Below are positions 35,131 to 46,900 of a stretch of DNA of 64,000 nt, one piece after another. Positions within the stretch are counted from its first letter, which is position 1. Each line of letters opens with the position of its first letter. The position numbers and the translations under genes were made by a program. The stretch is from Lomentospora prolificans. Its lineage: Eukaryota; Ascomycota; Sordariomycetes; Microascales; Microascaceae. The notes under the pieces are model-generated. The model saw nothing but the letters and a program-made list of their open reading frames with translations. It searched no databases and had not been told where the DNA came from. The stretch covers positions 930,001 to 994,000 of the forward strand of contig JARFXM010000008.1 in the NCBI GenBank assembly GCA_029532625.1. Direction: 5' to 3'.

Positions 35131-36993
35131 ATGGGCAAGAAGAGAAAGTCCCGTGGTCCCCAGGAGGCCAAGGGTCCTCGGGAGCTCGACCCCGCCGATG
35201 CCCGACTAGGCCCTATCTCTACCTACGCCGACGTTGCGGACTCTGAAGATGAGTATTTCATGAAACAGGACGAAATTCGCTTCGATGATGAACCACAGTC
35301 GAAGAGGCAAAGAAAGCTGGAAGAGGAAGAGGCCTTCCTTTCGGATTCTGAAGAGGAGGTGATGGCCGTGGACGACTCTGACGATTCCGATGCCGACCTA
35401 ATTGCTGCTCAGAAATCCAAGAAGAAGAAGAAGGCCAAGAAGCGACCGGTAGAATCGGAAGAAGAAGAGGAGGAGGAGGAGGGAGAAGACGAGGAGGGAG
35501 ACTCCAACTGGTGGGGTTCTTCACGGAAGGAATACTACGATGCAGATAACATAGAAACCGAGGCCGACGCTCTCGAGGAGGAGGCGGAAGCAAAACGCCT
35601 GCAACAAAAGAAGCTGTCTAAAATGGCAGAAGAGGATTTTGTCTTCGACCAAGACGAGTGGCTCCAGGCCGAGAATCCTGAAGAGGGTGCTGACGTGGTG
35701 ACTGAGGTCCTTGGCGACATCGAGATCGCCGAAGACATGACTCCCGACGATCGATATACTCTCTTAAAACAAAGATACCCCGAGTTCGAACCCCTTGTCA
35801 GCGAATTTCAAAACCTACATCCCCAACTATCCGCTCTACAAAAAGAGGCGGAAGGCAAGCCGAGCAAGTCTCTTGCTGCGGTCAAGTACTGGATCTTGGG
35901 TTGTTACATTGCTGCTCTCGCCAGCTACTTTGCCCTTCTTACGTCGCCGGCCAGGGATGAGGCTGGCGTTCAAAAGACCATGGATCCTGCCGAGCTACGA
36001 GACCATGAGATCATGGAGACTCTGATGACGTGCAGGGAGCAATGGAATAGGGTCAAGGGCTTGAAATTTTCATCACTTCCTGACGCGGCAGCTGAGTCGG
36101 AGGCGGGATCCATCACCGAGGAGCGTATCAATGAGTCCTCAGACGGTGTATCCCTGACGAAACCCAAGACGCAGAAGAAGAGGACCAAGCCCACGAAGAA
36201 GCAGCTCGAAGCTGTAAAGGCCGCTGAAAAGGTCGAAAAATCTCTCGAAGACTTGTACAACCTTCCGCTCACCCTTAAGAAGGCCAAGAAATCGAAGGCC
36301 ATCAAGACAGAGGACGCCGCTGCTGCTGATGACCTCTCCGACTTCGGCGAGGAAGAATCCCTTGACGCAAAGGAAGCAGCGGAGAAGGCTCAGCGCAAGA
36401 AGAGTCTTCGGTTCTACACTTCTCAAATTGTCCAGAAGGCCAACAAGCGTGCCGGTGCCGGTCGAGACGCTGGTGGTGACATGGATATCCCTTACCGCGA
36501 GCGTCTCAGGGACCGCCAAGCTCGTCTTAACGCCGAGGCCGAGCGCCGGGGTAAGAAGGACTTGAAGCCCGGTGAGGCCCTGGGCGGCGAAGACAGTGAC
36601 GACGAGGACAATACCAAGGCTGCATCCATGCGCGATAATGAAGATGAGTACTACGACATGGTAGCGGCTATCTCGAACAGGAAGAAGACCGAAAAGGCTG
36701 ATCGCAAGGCAGCCCTTGCCGCTGCTAGTGCTACGGATCGTGTTGTGGAGATGGAAGAAATTGGCGAAGACGGCAAGAGGAAGGTGACATACGCGATCGA
36801 GAAGAACAAGGGCCTAACGCCAAGGAGGAAGAAGGAGAACAGAAACCCTCGCGTGAAGAAGAGGATGATGTACGAATCAAAGATGAAGAAGCTGAAGAGC
36901 ATGAAGCCTACATTCAAGGCGGAGCCAAAGGGCGGTTACAGAGGCGTGGAGACGGGTATCAAGGCCGGCTTGATCAAGAGTACAAAGTTCTAG
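35131..36993 (+). CDS. UTP3: SSU processome protein Utp3/Sas10
   Basis: A component of the U3 snoRNP/small-subunit processome that acts in early 18S rRNA maturation in the nucleolus; the yeast protein is also known as Sas10. A single exon of 620 codons. The N-terminal half has highly acidic and Lys-rich stretches with a nuclear-signal-like KKKKAKKRP. A Sas10/Utp3/C1D domain lies at about residues 205-290 (YPEFEPLVSEFQNLHPQL, then SLAAVKYWILGCYIAALASY). The C-terminal Sas10 domain (about 545-620) includes NPRVKKRMMYESKMKKLKS and ends GGYRGVETGIKAGLIKSTKF. Length and order match the family. Confidence 0.93.
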   Translation: MGKKRKSRGPQEAKGPRELDPADARLGPISTYADVADSEDEYFMKQDEIRFDDEPQSKRQRKLEEEEAFLSDSEEEVMAVDDSDDSDADLIAAQKSKKKKKAKKRPVESEEEEEEEEGEDEEGDSNWWGSSRKEYYDADNIETEADALEEEAEAKRLQQKKLSKMAEEDFVFDQDEWLQAENPEEGADVVTEVLGDIEIAEDMTPDDRYTLLKQRYPEFEPLVSEFQNLHPQLSALQKEAEGKPSKSLAAVKYWILGCYIAALASYFALLTSPARDEAGVQKTMDPAELRDHEIMETLMTCREQWNRVKGLKFSSLPDAAAESEAGSITEERINESSDGVSLTKPKTQKKRTKPTKKQLEAVKAAEKVEKSLEDLYNLPLTLKKAKKSKAIKTEDAAAADDLSDFGEEESLDAKEAAEKAQRKKSLRFYTSQIVQKANKRAGAGRDAGGDMDIPYRERLRDRQARLNAEAERRGKKDLKPGEALGGEDSDDEDNTKAASMRDNEDEYYDMVAAISNRKKTEKADRKAALAAASATDRVVEMEEIGEDGKRKVTYAIEKNKGLTPRRKKENRNPRVKKRMMYESKMKKLKSMKPTFKAEPKGGYRGVETGIKAGLIKSTKF

Positions 36994-37332
36994 ATACAAA
37001 TATGAAATCTTGTATTATGCGCAACTTAGAAAGGGGATAGATATTACCTACCATCTCCGCGTGAGAGTGCTCCTCGGGAATTGTTCTCGCCACTGTCCAC
37101 GGTCTTTGGCGGTCTGCGTTGCGACTTGTGGGCCTTATGTAAGCCCCCACCTCAACACAAGCTACGTCTCGCTCACAAGCTTCCTGGCTAAGATACACAC
37201 GTCTATATGTTCCACATTCTCGAGGTGTCTAGACTGGCCACCTGGCCCAATTCACCCACCGAATTCATAGAATTGATGAAGAAATTATAGAAAGTTTGTT
37301 CTCATCAATGATACCATTCCAGGCCATTTAAG
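36994..37332. other. Intergenic region UTP3-COG1
   Basis: 339 bases between two genes on the same strand, holding the UTP3 3' end and the COG1 promoter. Nothing specific was recognised. Confidence 0.5.
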
Positions 37333-39822
37333 ATGTCGGCTCCAGATATATCAACGTTTACGTCAGCCGACGACGTCTTCGCACCCAACCACACTCTCCC
37401 CCAAATCCGTGCCATCCATAAAACTATCCATGAGCAACTGGAGGAGAAGGCGAGCCGCCTACGAAGTCAAGTGGGCGGCTCTTATCGTGAACTTCTCGGC
37501 ACTGCTGACACCATTGTTGCTATGAAGAGCGACAACGATGCCGTGCAAGTTGTGCTGGGCAGTATGGGTTCGCGGTGCGGGCGGGGCGTCGTAGGGGACA
37601 AGATCAATGGCATGGCTGCATTTTCGAACTTCCTAGAGGGAGAAAGCAGGGTTCCTGGTGCTAAACTTGCGCCGAAAGAGGTTGGCCGGCTGAAGCTCAT
37701 CGATGCGTGTATTTTGAGCGTTGCCAGGGTATTGAGGGGTGGTGCTGTTGGCGATGCAGTTCAGGAAATGAGCAACGGAGACCGCCTTGTTTTAGCGGCT
37801 AAGATCTCTGTTCTGGGTCGTCTGCTCGTCAAGACCTTTGGCGAGGGAGTTGCTGATGAGCGTGCTAAGATTACGGTCGAGGCGGCGAACAAAAACCTCG
37901 ACGCGCTGCGCCAGAAGCTCATCGGGCGAGTGAACCGGTTGGTCAAGCAATGCGGGACTGATTCGGAACAAGGGAATATCCTGAGAGCCCTGGCTGCCTA
38001 TGGCCTCGTGACGAATTCTGGCGCGCGCGACGTCCTCTCCCATTTCCTCCGGGTTAGGGGCAAGGCTTTGGGGTCGGCTTTCGAGATTGAAGAGAGCGAA
38101 CGTGAGCGCAGCATGAAGGATGTCTCGACTGCATTGAACCTCTATACGAGGACACTTATTGACGTGCAGGCTCTCGCTCCGTACAAGCTTTCCGACGCGT
38201 TGTTGGAGCTGAAGAAGCATGCGCTGCTAGACGATGCTAGCCTGCGAAAGCTCGAGATTTTGAGGCTTGACGTGTACCAGCGATGGTGCAGCGATGAGGT
38301 GCAAACCTTTACGCCGTTCATTCAGCACAATGACCTCGACGTCAAGCAGGCTAAGGATATGCTTGGTGCTTGGGCCAAGAAGGCCTCCGAGGTACTTATC
38401 AAAGGACTCGTGAGGACGCTCGATACCATGTCTGAGTTTAAGAGCATTGTGGACTTGAGGACGGATGTGGTCAAAATGTGGGTCGCTGACGGCCCTCGGG
38501 CGCGCGGTTTCAATCCGAAGGAGATGCTTGACAGACTACGAGAAGCCATCAACAACCGCCTTTTGACCCTACTCGAGACCAAGGTTAACAAATTAAATCT
38601 CGTTGGTTCGGAGGTTTCTGCCACACTGGAGAATTGGCGCGAGGGAATAACGGACAATACGCAGGATAAGCTGTGGGATGAATCAACTTACGATATGGAC
38701 ATGGCAAACGGCGTTTCGGCCTTCTTAATGGAAGTCATGGCTCGACTTAATGGGAGAAACGATGCCGTGTCCAAGGCCGTGAATTCGTACAACTCATGGA
38801 GGCATGTCATTGAGGATGTCAACCATGTCGTGGAGCGCCTACGGAAGCAGCGCTGGGGCGATGATATCGATGACCTCGAGGACGACGATGTAATCGAGGC
38901 GAGACAAGAAGCCCTTGCCAAAACAGATCCGGCTGCGCTACAAGAAAAGCTGAACACCACTCTCGAGAAGGCGTTTAAGATGCTAGATGACAGACTCGCC
39001 ACTTTATGGAAAGAGAAACAAGACAGTCCGAATAGCGGTCGCATAGCCATGTTCTTCGTACGCGTGGTGCGCGACATCAGGCGAGGGCTACCCGCGATGG
39101 AGAGTATACGAGGCTTTGGCCTAGAAATGGTCCCGTCGCTGCATCAAAAGATATGTCACGAAGTATCGGTTTCGGCGATTGATGAGTTCGCGTCCAAGGC
39201 CGTGACAAGAACGACGATACCTAGTCGACCCCTTTGGGAAGGCAACCCCGAATTACCAACACAGCCTACGCCGGCGATGTCTATGTTCCTACGGGACCTG
39301 TGTACTTCCATGTCGGATGCTGGGATGGATCTCTGGAGTCCAACTGCTGTTAATGTGCTCAAGGGCCTCGTTTCGAAGCAGGTTTGTGAGGTTTGGAATG
39401 ACGCTGTGGATAAGTTGACGGAAGGGAAGCCCGCGAAACCGGGGGAAGGAAGGGAGAAAGTCGAGGAAGCGAATGACGAAGAAGATGATGGAGAAGCGAA
39501 GAAAGGAAAAGAAGAAGACGTCGACAAACAAGAAGGCAAGGGCACTGAAGACAACAAGGAAAGTGGTGAGCCGACGAAGGCCACTGAGAACGAGATACTC
39601 ACAGACGAGGAACGTAAGGAGCTTCTTACACAATGGTTCTTTGATGTCATGTATTTCAGTTGGTTCTTTGAATCAGTGGAAAAGTCCAAGGAAGACTTCC
39701 AGAATCTGGCGAAGAAGGTGTATGAGAAATCGGGGCTTGGGGATGAGGAGTTGAAACAACGAATCACCAAGTCGTCCGAGGATTATTGGAAGCGCACAAA
39801 CTTATTGTTTGGTCTTCTATAG
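37333..39822 (+). CDS. COG1: Conserved oligomeric Golgi complex subunit 1
   Basis: A subunit of the COG tethering complex, which captures recycling vesicles at the Golgi and so keeps glycosylation enzymes in place. A single exon of 829 codons. The N-terminal region matches the Vps51/COG1 start: LPQIRAIHKTIHEQLEEKA followed by SYRELLGTADTIVAMKSD. The rest is helical, with coiled-coil-like charged stretches. An acidic/Lys-rich low-complexity insert lies near residues 700-750, after which the family-like end FFDVMYFSWFFESVEKS and YWKRTNLLFGLL follows. No membrane segment is present, as expected for a peripheral complex. Confidence 0.88.
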   Translation: MSAPDISTFTSADDVFAPNHTLPQIRAIHKTIHEQLEEKASRLRSQVGGSYRELLGTADTIVAMKSDNDAVQVVLGSMGSRCGRGVVGDKINGMAAFSNFLEGESRVPGAKLAPKEVGRLKLIDACILSVARVLRGGAVGDAVQEMSNGDRLVLAAKISVLGRLLVKTFGEGVADERAKITVEAANKNLDALRQKLIGRVNRLVKQCGTDSEQGNILRALAAYGLVTNSGARDVLSHFLRVRGKALGSAFEIEESERERSMKDVSTALNLYTRTLIDVQALAPYKLSDALLELKKHALLDDASLRKLEILRLDVYQRWCSDEVQTFTPFIQHNDLDVKQAKDMLGAWAKKASEVLIKGLVRTLDTMSEFKSIVDLRTDVVKMWVADGPRARGFNPKEMLDRLREAINNRLLTLLETKVNKLNLVGSEVSATLENWREGITDNTQDKLWDESTYDMDMANGVSAFLMEVMARLNGRNDAVSKAVNSYNSWRHVIEDVNHVVERLRKQRWGDDIDDLEDDDVIEARQEALAKTDPAALQEKLNTTLEKAFKMLDDRLATLWKEKQDSPNSGRIAMFFVRVVRDIRRGLPAMESIRGFGLEMVPSLHQKICHEVSVSAIDEFASKAVTRTTIPSRPLWEGNPELPTQPTPAMSMFLRDLCTSMSDAGMDLWSPTAVNVLKGLVSKQVCEVWNDAVDKLTEGKPAKPGEGREKVEEANDEEDDGEAKKGKEEDVDKQEGKGTEDNKESGEPTKATENEILTDEERKELLTQWFFDVMYFSWFFESVEKSKEDFQNLAKKVYEKSGLGDEELKQRITKSSEDYWKRTNLLFGLL

Positions 39823-40017
39823 AGAAAGAGAAAAGAATATACAGATGAACACTTAGATCTTCGCTCGTTTGACGGAGCAACAATGGGATTAGAAAGCTCG
39901 GCTCAGGCAAAAATCCCGTCTCCGTGAGTTATGACGCGGAATGGACTCTTGTTCTCATACATACACCAATGATGATCGAGCTTGATCTCGTCCAAGTTAT
40001 CATTACATCAATCGTAT

Positions 40018-40954
40018 TTACAGCTTGTGCCTCTTCTCACCCCGCGCAATCTTCCTGAACTCCTCTTGGGGTATACCCTTCATCAACCTATCAACACCAG
40101 CAAAGACCTCGGCCACGTTCTGGACATCGAGTTCCTTAATCTCAGGATCCCGAAGAAGTTTCTTAATACCAAGAAGACTATCGCCGACCAAGTGGTCGCC
40201 AAGCCTATCATCAATCTCCTTGAGTACCCTCTCCCTGAACCTAAGGTCGGCGCCAGGCCCGGTGCCAACATCGAACACCTCGTTGACATAGCCACACTGC
40301 TGGAGAGCGTCAATGGTGATTTTCTTGCTCATGAGAAGAGCCTCGTTAGCCTTGGCGGGGCCCAGCCTCTTGACGAGGGCCTTGGAGGCCACCCCCTCGG
40401 CAACGAGACCGAGGGAGGCGAAGGGGGTAAGGAGGAAGGTGGAGGGAGTAGCGTAGATGAAGTCGGCGAGGGAGACGATGGCGGCGGAGAGGCCGATGAC
40501 GGGGCCGTTGAGGGCGGCGACGAGGACCTTGGGGTGGGTGTAGAAGGCGCGGGTGAGGTTCAGGTTGTTGACGAGGAAGGTGTTGAGGAGATGGCGGTGC
40601 TGGGGGGTGTTGTCGCCGTCTTGGGGGCCGGCGAGGGCGGATGTGACGTCGGCACCGCTGATCTCCAGTGTTAGTGACTTTTTTGACGACGTCGCCGCCA
40701 AGATAGCTGGAGCTTTGGGAGAGCTCGGCGTGCTAGTCGGAGTGAGGAAGGAAATGTGTCTGGGGAACGTACGCGGAGAAGAATCGGCCTTTGCCAATGA
40801 GGACGGTGACGTAGACTTCGTCGTGGCCGGCGACCTCGTTCAGCTTCGTTGCGAGCTCATAGTATTGGCCCTGGTTGAGAGCACCGAGCTTCTTCTCGTT
40901 GTCGATGGTGATGATGGCGACACGGCCCTTGTACTCGACGTTGATAACAGACAT
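40018..40954 (-). CDS. Enoyl-CoA delta-isomerase (Eci1-like), peroxisomal
   Basis: A crotonase-fold protein of the 3,2-trans-enoyl-CoA isomerase group, which shifts double bonds so that unsaturated fatty acids can enter beta-oxidation. Two exons, 40954-40773 and 40657-40018 (115-nt intron), give 273 residues. The join yields GRFFSAGADVTS, the expected oxyanion-hole segment. Later come KVLVAALNGPVIGLSAA (second oxyanion-hole region) and ADFIYATPSTFLLTPFASLG. The protein ends in HKL, a peroxisomal targeting signal type 1 variant. An alternative acceptor (CCGACTAG, about 56 bases nearer the donor) would keep the frame but insert about 20 unusual residues before GADV, so it is less likely. Confidence 0.87.
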
Positions 40955-41831
40955 GGTGGGCTGCTGCTTCAGGCAACTCTGCTAGTCTTCCGGCTTGTTT
41001 TCAAAGCTAGGATGGAATTTTTCTATAATAGAGAGTTACTGCGACGAGAGCTTGGTGAAGGCAAGGAAGAAGAAGAGGGTACCATTTAAAGCACCATTTC
41101 CTCGTAGCATCCACGGCAGAGGGGAAGAAAGAGAAAAAGGAAAAGAAAAAACTGGGGTAAAAACCCGCGGTCTGGGGATGGCTAGCTAGACGGGATTGGA
41201 CTTCCTCCGATGGCTGGCTTGGTTGGTGGGCGAGGCGCTGAAGCTCGGTATGGCGCCGGAGATCTGAAGGCGGGGAGGTTTTGGTCTGGCTCCACCGCGC
41301 GACAAGATGCCTCGGCTTCCTGCGCTCGTCCGTCCGGGTCTAGCCCCAACAGGGGTAGCCGGGAGGTGGTGGCCAGGAGGGTGACCTTGAAGGAGCGTTA
41401 CTATTATTATTACCAAGCTTGTAAACGGCCAGTCTGCCGGGCTTGTTGAACAAATCGGAGTAAATGCTGGCCAGGTTCGTGGGATTCGCTCAAGATGACA
41501 GTGTAGCCTCAAATAGGCACGGTGGTCGCTACCAGGTCGTTAAAACAGCTTCATTGTTCTTTTATCCGTTGCGTTGCTTGCACGCCCGCCCACCGGTAAC
41601 GGCCCTCAATTCCAACCCAGCGGCTTCTCATCAATCTTAAAATGCACGCATAATTCTACTAGTAAATGCTGATCGGCTCGTCATGAGCCACCACCTCTGC
41701 AACTTCACGGCTGAGCCGTAACAATTAGACATAATATTGCCCGCCTCGACTGGCGACTCGCACCACCTCAGCTACAGCTATCCTTCCATTTAAATTCGCT
41801 TGTAGCTCCAAGAGTGTCCAGGCCGAGGATT
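40955..41831. promoter_or_regulatory. Region upstream of the isomerase gene, downstream of RPA49
   Basis: About 880 bases between two minus-strand genes. It should contain the isomerase promoter and the RPA49 3' end. ORFs on the plus strand here and across the isomerase gene are shadows. No other element was recognised. Confidence 0.45.
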
Positions 41832-43279
41832 CTACCTGCGACGCTGCCGGATCTTGCGCTGACGCGGGAATTGCAGGGGAAGCGCCAAGGTCGCGATGTG
41901 CTTCACTCTGCCCGTCGATTTCTCCTTCAATTCCTTCACACGGCCACCAATCTCGTTGAAGTGCATCGAGAATTTCTCCTGGTCAATCTTGAGATCTTCT
42001 CGGAGGAACTGGACGTCAAACGTGAAACCGTCGAGTACGCTGGCAAACGCGAGAATGTGCGTGAGCATGAGGGAGTCAAAGTAGCTATTGATTTCTCCGC
42101 GTCCATTCGTAAATGTCCTGAGAAAGTGGTCCGAGATGATATCCGAAGCACCGGCGATCGACTTGAAATCCTTCTTTTGCATTGCTGTACGAGCACCCCG
42201 CTTCCTGGTCGCATTGGTGTAGTAGACGATGAGGTAGTAAATGTATCGGAGCAGGCGCAACCGGGTGGCGCTATTGGGCCCGCGAGCCACGTTGTTGAGT
42301 CGGCTGGCGACAAACTTGGACATGAGTTGCACGCCCTCTCCCTTTTCGCACGCTTCCTGCCAATCCTTAATGCGAATACTGTTGAGTATCTCCGATCCAA
42401 TGATCTCGGCGGGGTCGTACACATCCTGGATTTCTGTCGCTTCCAGGTTGGGCTTGGGGATCGGTTTCGTGGCGTCAACGCTTGCCTGAAGCTCGTCGCG
42501 GGTAGCCATGCTAGCAGATGCCTCCCTGATCGCGTCTAGGGTGGCATTCGTCGCGGTGTTGAGTTTCTTCGGTGTACCGTCGGCGTTGACCACCGGTATC
42601 GCGATTTCGTTTCTCGCCTTCTCCTCGATCGCCTTCTTCGCCCGTTTTGATCCGAAGAGACGGCCAAGGTCGTTCATGAGTTCGCTGTGCTTCTGTAGAA
42701 ACTATTAATATACTCGCAATGCGCGCCGCGGGCGTAGGGAAACTCGGGATGTGACGTACCTCTTGGGCAACACGGCCAGTGGTCGCTGATTCGAGAGCCT
42801 TCTGCTCTCGGGGTACCGCCCTCACGATAAGTTTCCTCGTCTGCACCACATCCTTCTTCCCTGTCTTAGGGTCCTCATACCCGACATATAACCTCGTCCA
42901 TTTGGTCGCGGGATCCTCTCGTGCAGTAAACTCGTATACCGGGTGGTTGTTGGAGAAGAGCAAGTACTCCCGACGCTCGAGCTGAGTTGCGTCCTTGGCT
43001 ATCTCCGTTGGCTTGCGCTGCCTCGTGTAGACCTTGAATTTGAGATCTTCTGGGAGAAGGCAGCCAGCGGGCTCGACTACGAACAAGAACGCCAGTTAGA
43101 CAACAGTCCTCGAAAAGATGGGATGATATGGATAGGTACTCACGGATAAATGGCGGGTTCGCGGTTTCCTGTACATCGGCTTCAACCCAGGCGAAAGGGT
43201 TCTCGGTTGCTTGCCTCTTCGACTTTGGCGGGTCATTTGCAGACAAAGAAGCCCTCTTCCTCTTTTTTACGTCCGCCAT
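41832..43279 (-). CDS. RPA49: RNA polymerase I subunit RPA49
   Basis: A Pol I-specific subunit that pairs with A34.5 through its N-terminal part and helps initiation and elongation on rDNA through its C-terminal tandem winged helices. Three exons, 43279-43144, 43076-42760 and 42692-41832 (two 67-nt introns), give 437 residues. Family-like segments are YLLFSNNHPVYEFTARED (N-terminal dimerisation domain), then HSELMNDLGRLFGSKRAKKA, VYDPAEIIGSEILNSI, and SDHFLRTFTNGRGEINSYFD in the C-terminal domain. The N-terminus has a basic nuclear-signal-like KKRKR, and the C-terminus ends in an Arg-rich tail. It shares a divergent promoter with PRP8. Confidence 0.92.
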
Positions 43280-43949
43280 AGTTGGCAAGGCTAAGTGGCA
43301 AGGCTAAGAGAAGCAAACTACAGAATCGCCGATGCAGTGATGGATCACTTGGTGGGAAGAAAAGGGAGAGGAGAAAAAAAAAAGTGGTGTAATAGGTAGA
43401 GTTGCAACCTGGTTGAGAGAGTTATCATGTGTGAATGCGGCGTATCAGACGGAGCTCTCTCCCAAGTATTTTTTTTTTTTCTTGATCCCCAATCCCAAAA
43501 AAGCTCAGAGAATTGGCAGGGCCCGAAAAGTGGGATGCCCCACTTCACTCCAGCATACAAAGTTACATGCATCATCAGCGGCCGGGTGACTAATCAAACA
43601 ATGACTAAGCACCCCATGCGCACCCGCGTCCGAAGGCAACCTGCATCTCAAGCGGGCAAAAAATCTACTTGGGGCGACGTGACGAGACCTGCATCACGAA
43701 AATCCATCCCATCACACAAAACCTCACCCATCGTCGCGGCATCAACCTCGCGACATCTGATCCAATCTATCCCCAGTATAACACTGTTAGCGGCGCGTTT
43801 AATCTACACGCCAGATTACTGGAGTGGAGAATACGTTTTTGCGTCGCTCCCGTGCTGGCGCGGCTGATAGCGACTGGCCAGGTCGCGCGTCCTTTACAGC
43901 TGGACAATTCCCCCGTTGAAGCTTCAACAACGCCCGTAGCCATCTAATA
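43280..43949. promoter_or_regulatory. Divergent promoter, RPA49 and PRP8
   Basis: 670 bases between the two start codons. It contains A- and T-rich runs near 43,374-43,384 and 43,468-43,481. No known site was assigned. The ORFs reading across it are not supported as genes. Confidence 0.55.
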
Positions 43950-46900
43950 ATGTCTTCATTACCGCCTCCGCCTCCAGGCTGGGGTCCCCCCCCTCCCCCC
44001 GCTACTCCTCCTCCTCCGCCGCCTGGGGGTTCTCTCCCCCCGCCACCCGCCGTCCCTGCTCCTCCTCCCCCAGGATACCGGCCGCCTGCCGACCTACGAA
44101 TGGCAAAGTTTGCCGAGAAGAAGAAGGAATGGCTTCGGAACCAACGGAACCGATTCGGCGAGAAACGCAAAGCTGGCTTCGTCGAAACACAAAAGGCCGA
44201 CATGCCCCCTGAGCACTTGCGCAAGATTGTCCGCGATATTGGCGACGTTTCCCAGAAGAAGTACACGAGCGACAAGCGCAGCTATCTCGGTGCCCTCAAA
44301 TTCATGCCTCACGCTGTGTTAAAGTTGCTTGAGAACATGCCCATGCCCTGGGAGTCCACACGCGAAGTCAAAGTCCTATACCATGTGAACGGGTGCCTGA
44401 CACTTGTCAACGAAATCCCCCGAGTCATCGAGCCGGTTTTCTTCGCGCAATGGGCGATGATGTGGATCGCGATGAGGAGAGAAAAGCAGGATCGAGCCCT
44501 GTTTAAGCGAATGCGATTTCCCCCCTTTGATGACGAGGAACCGCCTCTTTCCTGGTCGGAGAATATCGAAGAAGTCGAACCTCTTCCCCCTATTCAGTTC
44601 GACCTAGACGAAGATGAAGATGCCGCCGTTTTCGAGTGGTTCTACGACCATCGCGCACTACTTGACACCGACCACGTGAACGGTCCGAGCTACAAGACGT
44701 GGAACTTGTCCCTTGAGCAGATGGCCGCGCTCTTCCGTCTTAGCAAACCCCTCGTGTCCGATGTAGTAGACAAGAACTACTTCTATCTCTTTGACTTGAA
44801 GAGTTTCCTGGCCGCCAAAGCGCTCAATGTGGCGCTCCCTGGTGGCCCGCGATTCGAGCCTCTGTACAAGGATATCGACCCTAACGACGAGGATATCGGC
44901 GAATTCAATGCCATCGATCGCATCATCTTCCGTGGCGAAAATCGAACCGAGTTCCGCGTCGCGTACCCATATCTCTACAACTCCTTACCGCGAGGTGTCC
45001 ACTTGTCGTGGCATTCACACCCCCAGACAGTCTTTGCTCGAGCCGAAAGCCCCGACTTGCCCGCTTTCCACATCGACAAGGGTATCCACATTATCCCCCC
45101 CCTCAAGCCTACTGAGGGTCATGTTAGCCACGAAGATGAGATCTTCGGTGTCGGAAATGATGATGAGCCTGAGGAGGACGCGTTCACGCTACCCAAGGAG
45201 GTTGAGCCATTCCTCGCTGAGGAGGAGCTTGCACCAGAGCAGGCTGCTGCCGCCATCGAGTTATGGTGGGCACCTTACCCGTTCAACCATCGTTCCGGAA
45301 AGATGGTTCGAGCCCAAGATGTCCCGTTAATTAAGCAGTGGTATCTTGAGCACCCGCCTATGCAAGGTAAATGCCCTGTCAAAGTGCGAGTATCTTACCA
45401 GAAGCTTCTCAAGACCTACGTCTTGAACGAGCTACACCAGAAACCACCCAAGTCGCAGAATAGGCAAGACCTGCTCAAGTCTTTGAAGCAGACCAAGTTC
45501 TTCCAGCAGACTACGATTGACTGGGTCGAGGCCGGTCTCCAGGTGTGTCGGCAGGGCTTCAACATGCTTAATCTCCTGATCCACCGCAAGAACCTAACGT
45601 ACCTCCATCTCGACTACAACTTCAACCTTAAGCCTGTCAAGACGTTGACCACCAAGGAGCGCAAGAAGTCGCGTTTCGGCAATGCTTTCCACCTCATGCG
45701 AGAAATTCTGCGCTTGGTAAAACTGATTGTTGACGCTCACTGCCAGTTCCGACTGGGCAACATCGATGCCTTCGTCCTTGCCGACGGTATCCACTATGCC
45801 TTCAATCACGTTGGACAGCTTACGGGTATGTACCGTTACAAGTATAAGCTTATGCACCAGATCCGCTCCTGTAAGGATTTAAAGCATCTCATCTACTACC
45901 GATTCAATACCAATGGCGTCGGTAAAGGCCCTGGCTGTGGCTTCTGGGCCCCTTCATGGAGGGTGTGGCTCTTCTTCATGCGAGGTATCATTCCACTTCT
46001 CGAGCGGTGGCTAGGCAACCTATTGTCCCGTCAGTTCGAGGGACGACACAGCAAGAGCGTAGCCAAGACTGTCACCAAGCAGCGGGTCGAGTCTCACTAC
46101 GACTTGGAACTCAGGGCCTCAGTTATGGCTGATCTTATGGACATGATGCCCGAGGGTATTAAGCAGAATAAGGTTAATACCGTTTTGCAACATTTATCTG
46201 AGGCTTGGAGATGCTGGAAGAGTAACATTCCCTGGAAGGTGCCTGGCCTCCCAGCTCCCATTGAGAATATTATCCTTCGTTACGTCAAGGCCAAGGCCGA
46301 TTGGTGGATCTCTGTTGCACACTACAACCGTGAGCGAATTCGACGCGGTGCGACGGTCGATAAGACTGTAGCGAAGAAGAACGTCGGCCGCCTCACGCGA
46401 CTTTGGCTCAAGGCTGAGCAAGAGAGGCAGCACAACCACATGAAGGATGGACCTTACGTTTCTTCAGAAGAGGCCGTTGCCATTTATACTACCACCGTCC
46501 ACTGGCTCGAGTCTCGCAAGTTCTCGCCTATCCCCTTCCCCAGCGTCTCTTATAAGCACGACACCAAGATTCTCATTCTCGCGCTTGAGAGGTTGCGGGA
46601 GGCGTATTCCGTCAAGGGTAGGCTTAACCAGAGCCAGAGAGAGGAGTTGGCTTTGATCGAGCAGGCGTATGATAGTCCCGGAACTACGCTGGAGAGGATC
46701 AAGCGATTCCTGCTCACGCAAAGAGCATTCAAGGAAGTCAGCATCGACATGAACGATAACTACAGCACCATCAACCCTGTTTACGATATCGAGCCGATGG
46801 AGAAGATCAGCGATGCTTACCTCGACCAGTACCTTTGGTATCAGGCTGATCAACGGAATCTCTTCCCCGCCTGGATAAAGCCATCTGACACCGAGGTCCC

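Noticed and set aside
40553..41089. 178-codon plus-strand ORF over the isomerase gene
   Set aside because: It is the antisense shadow of the minus-strand isomerase exons.
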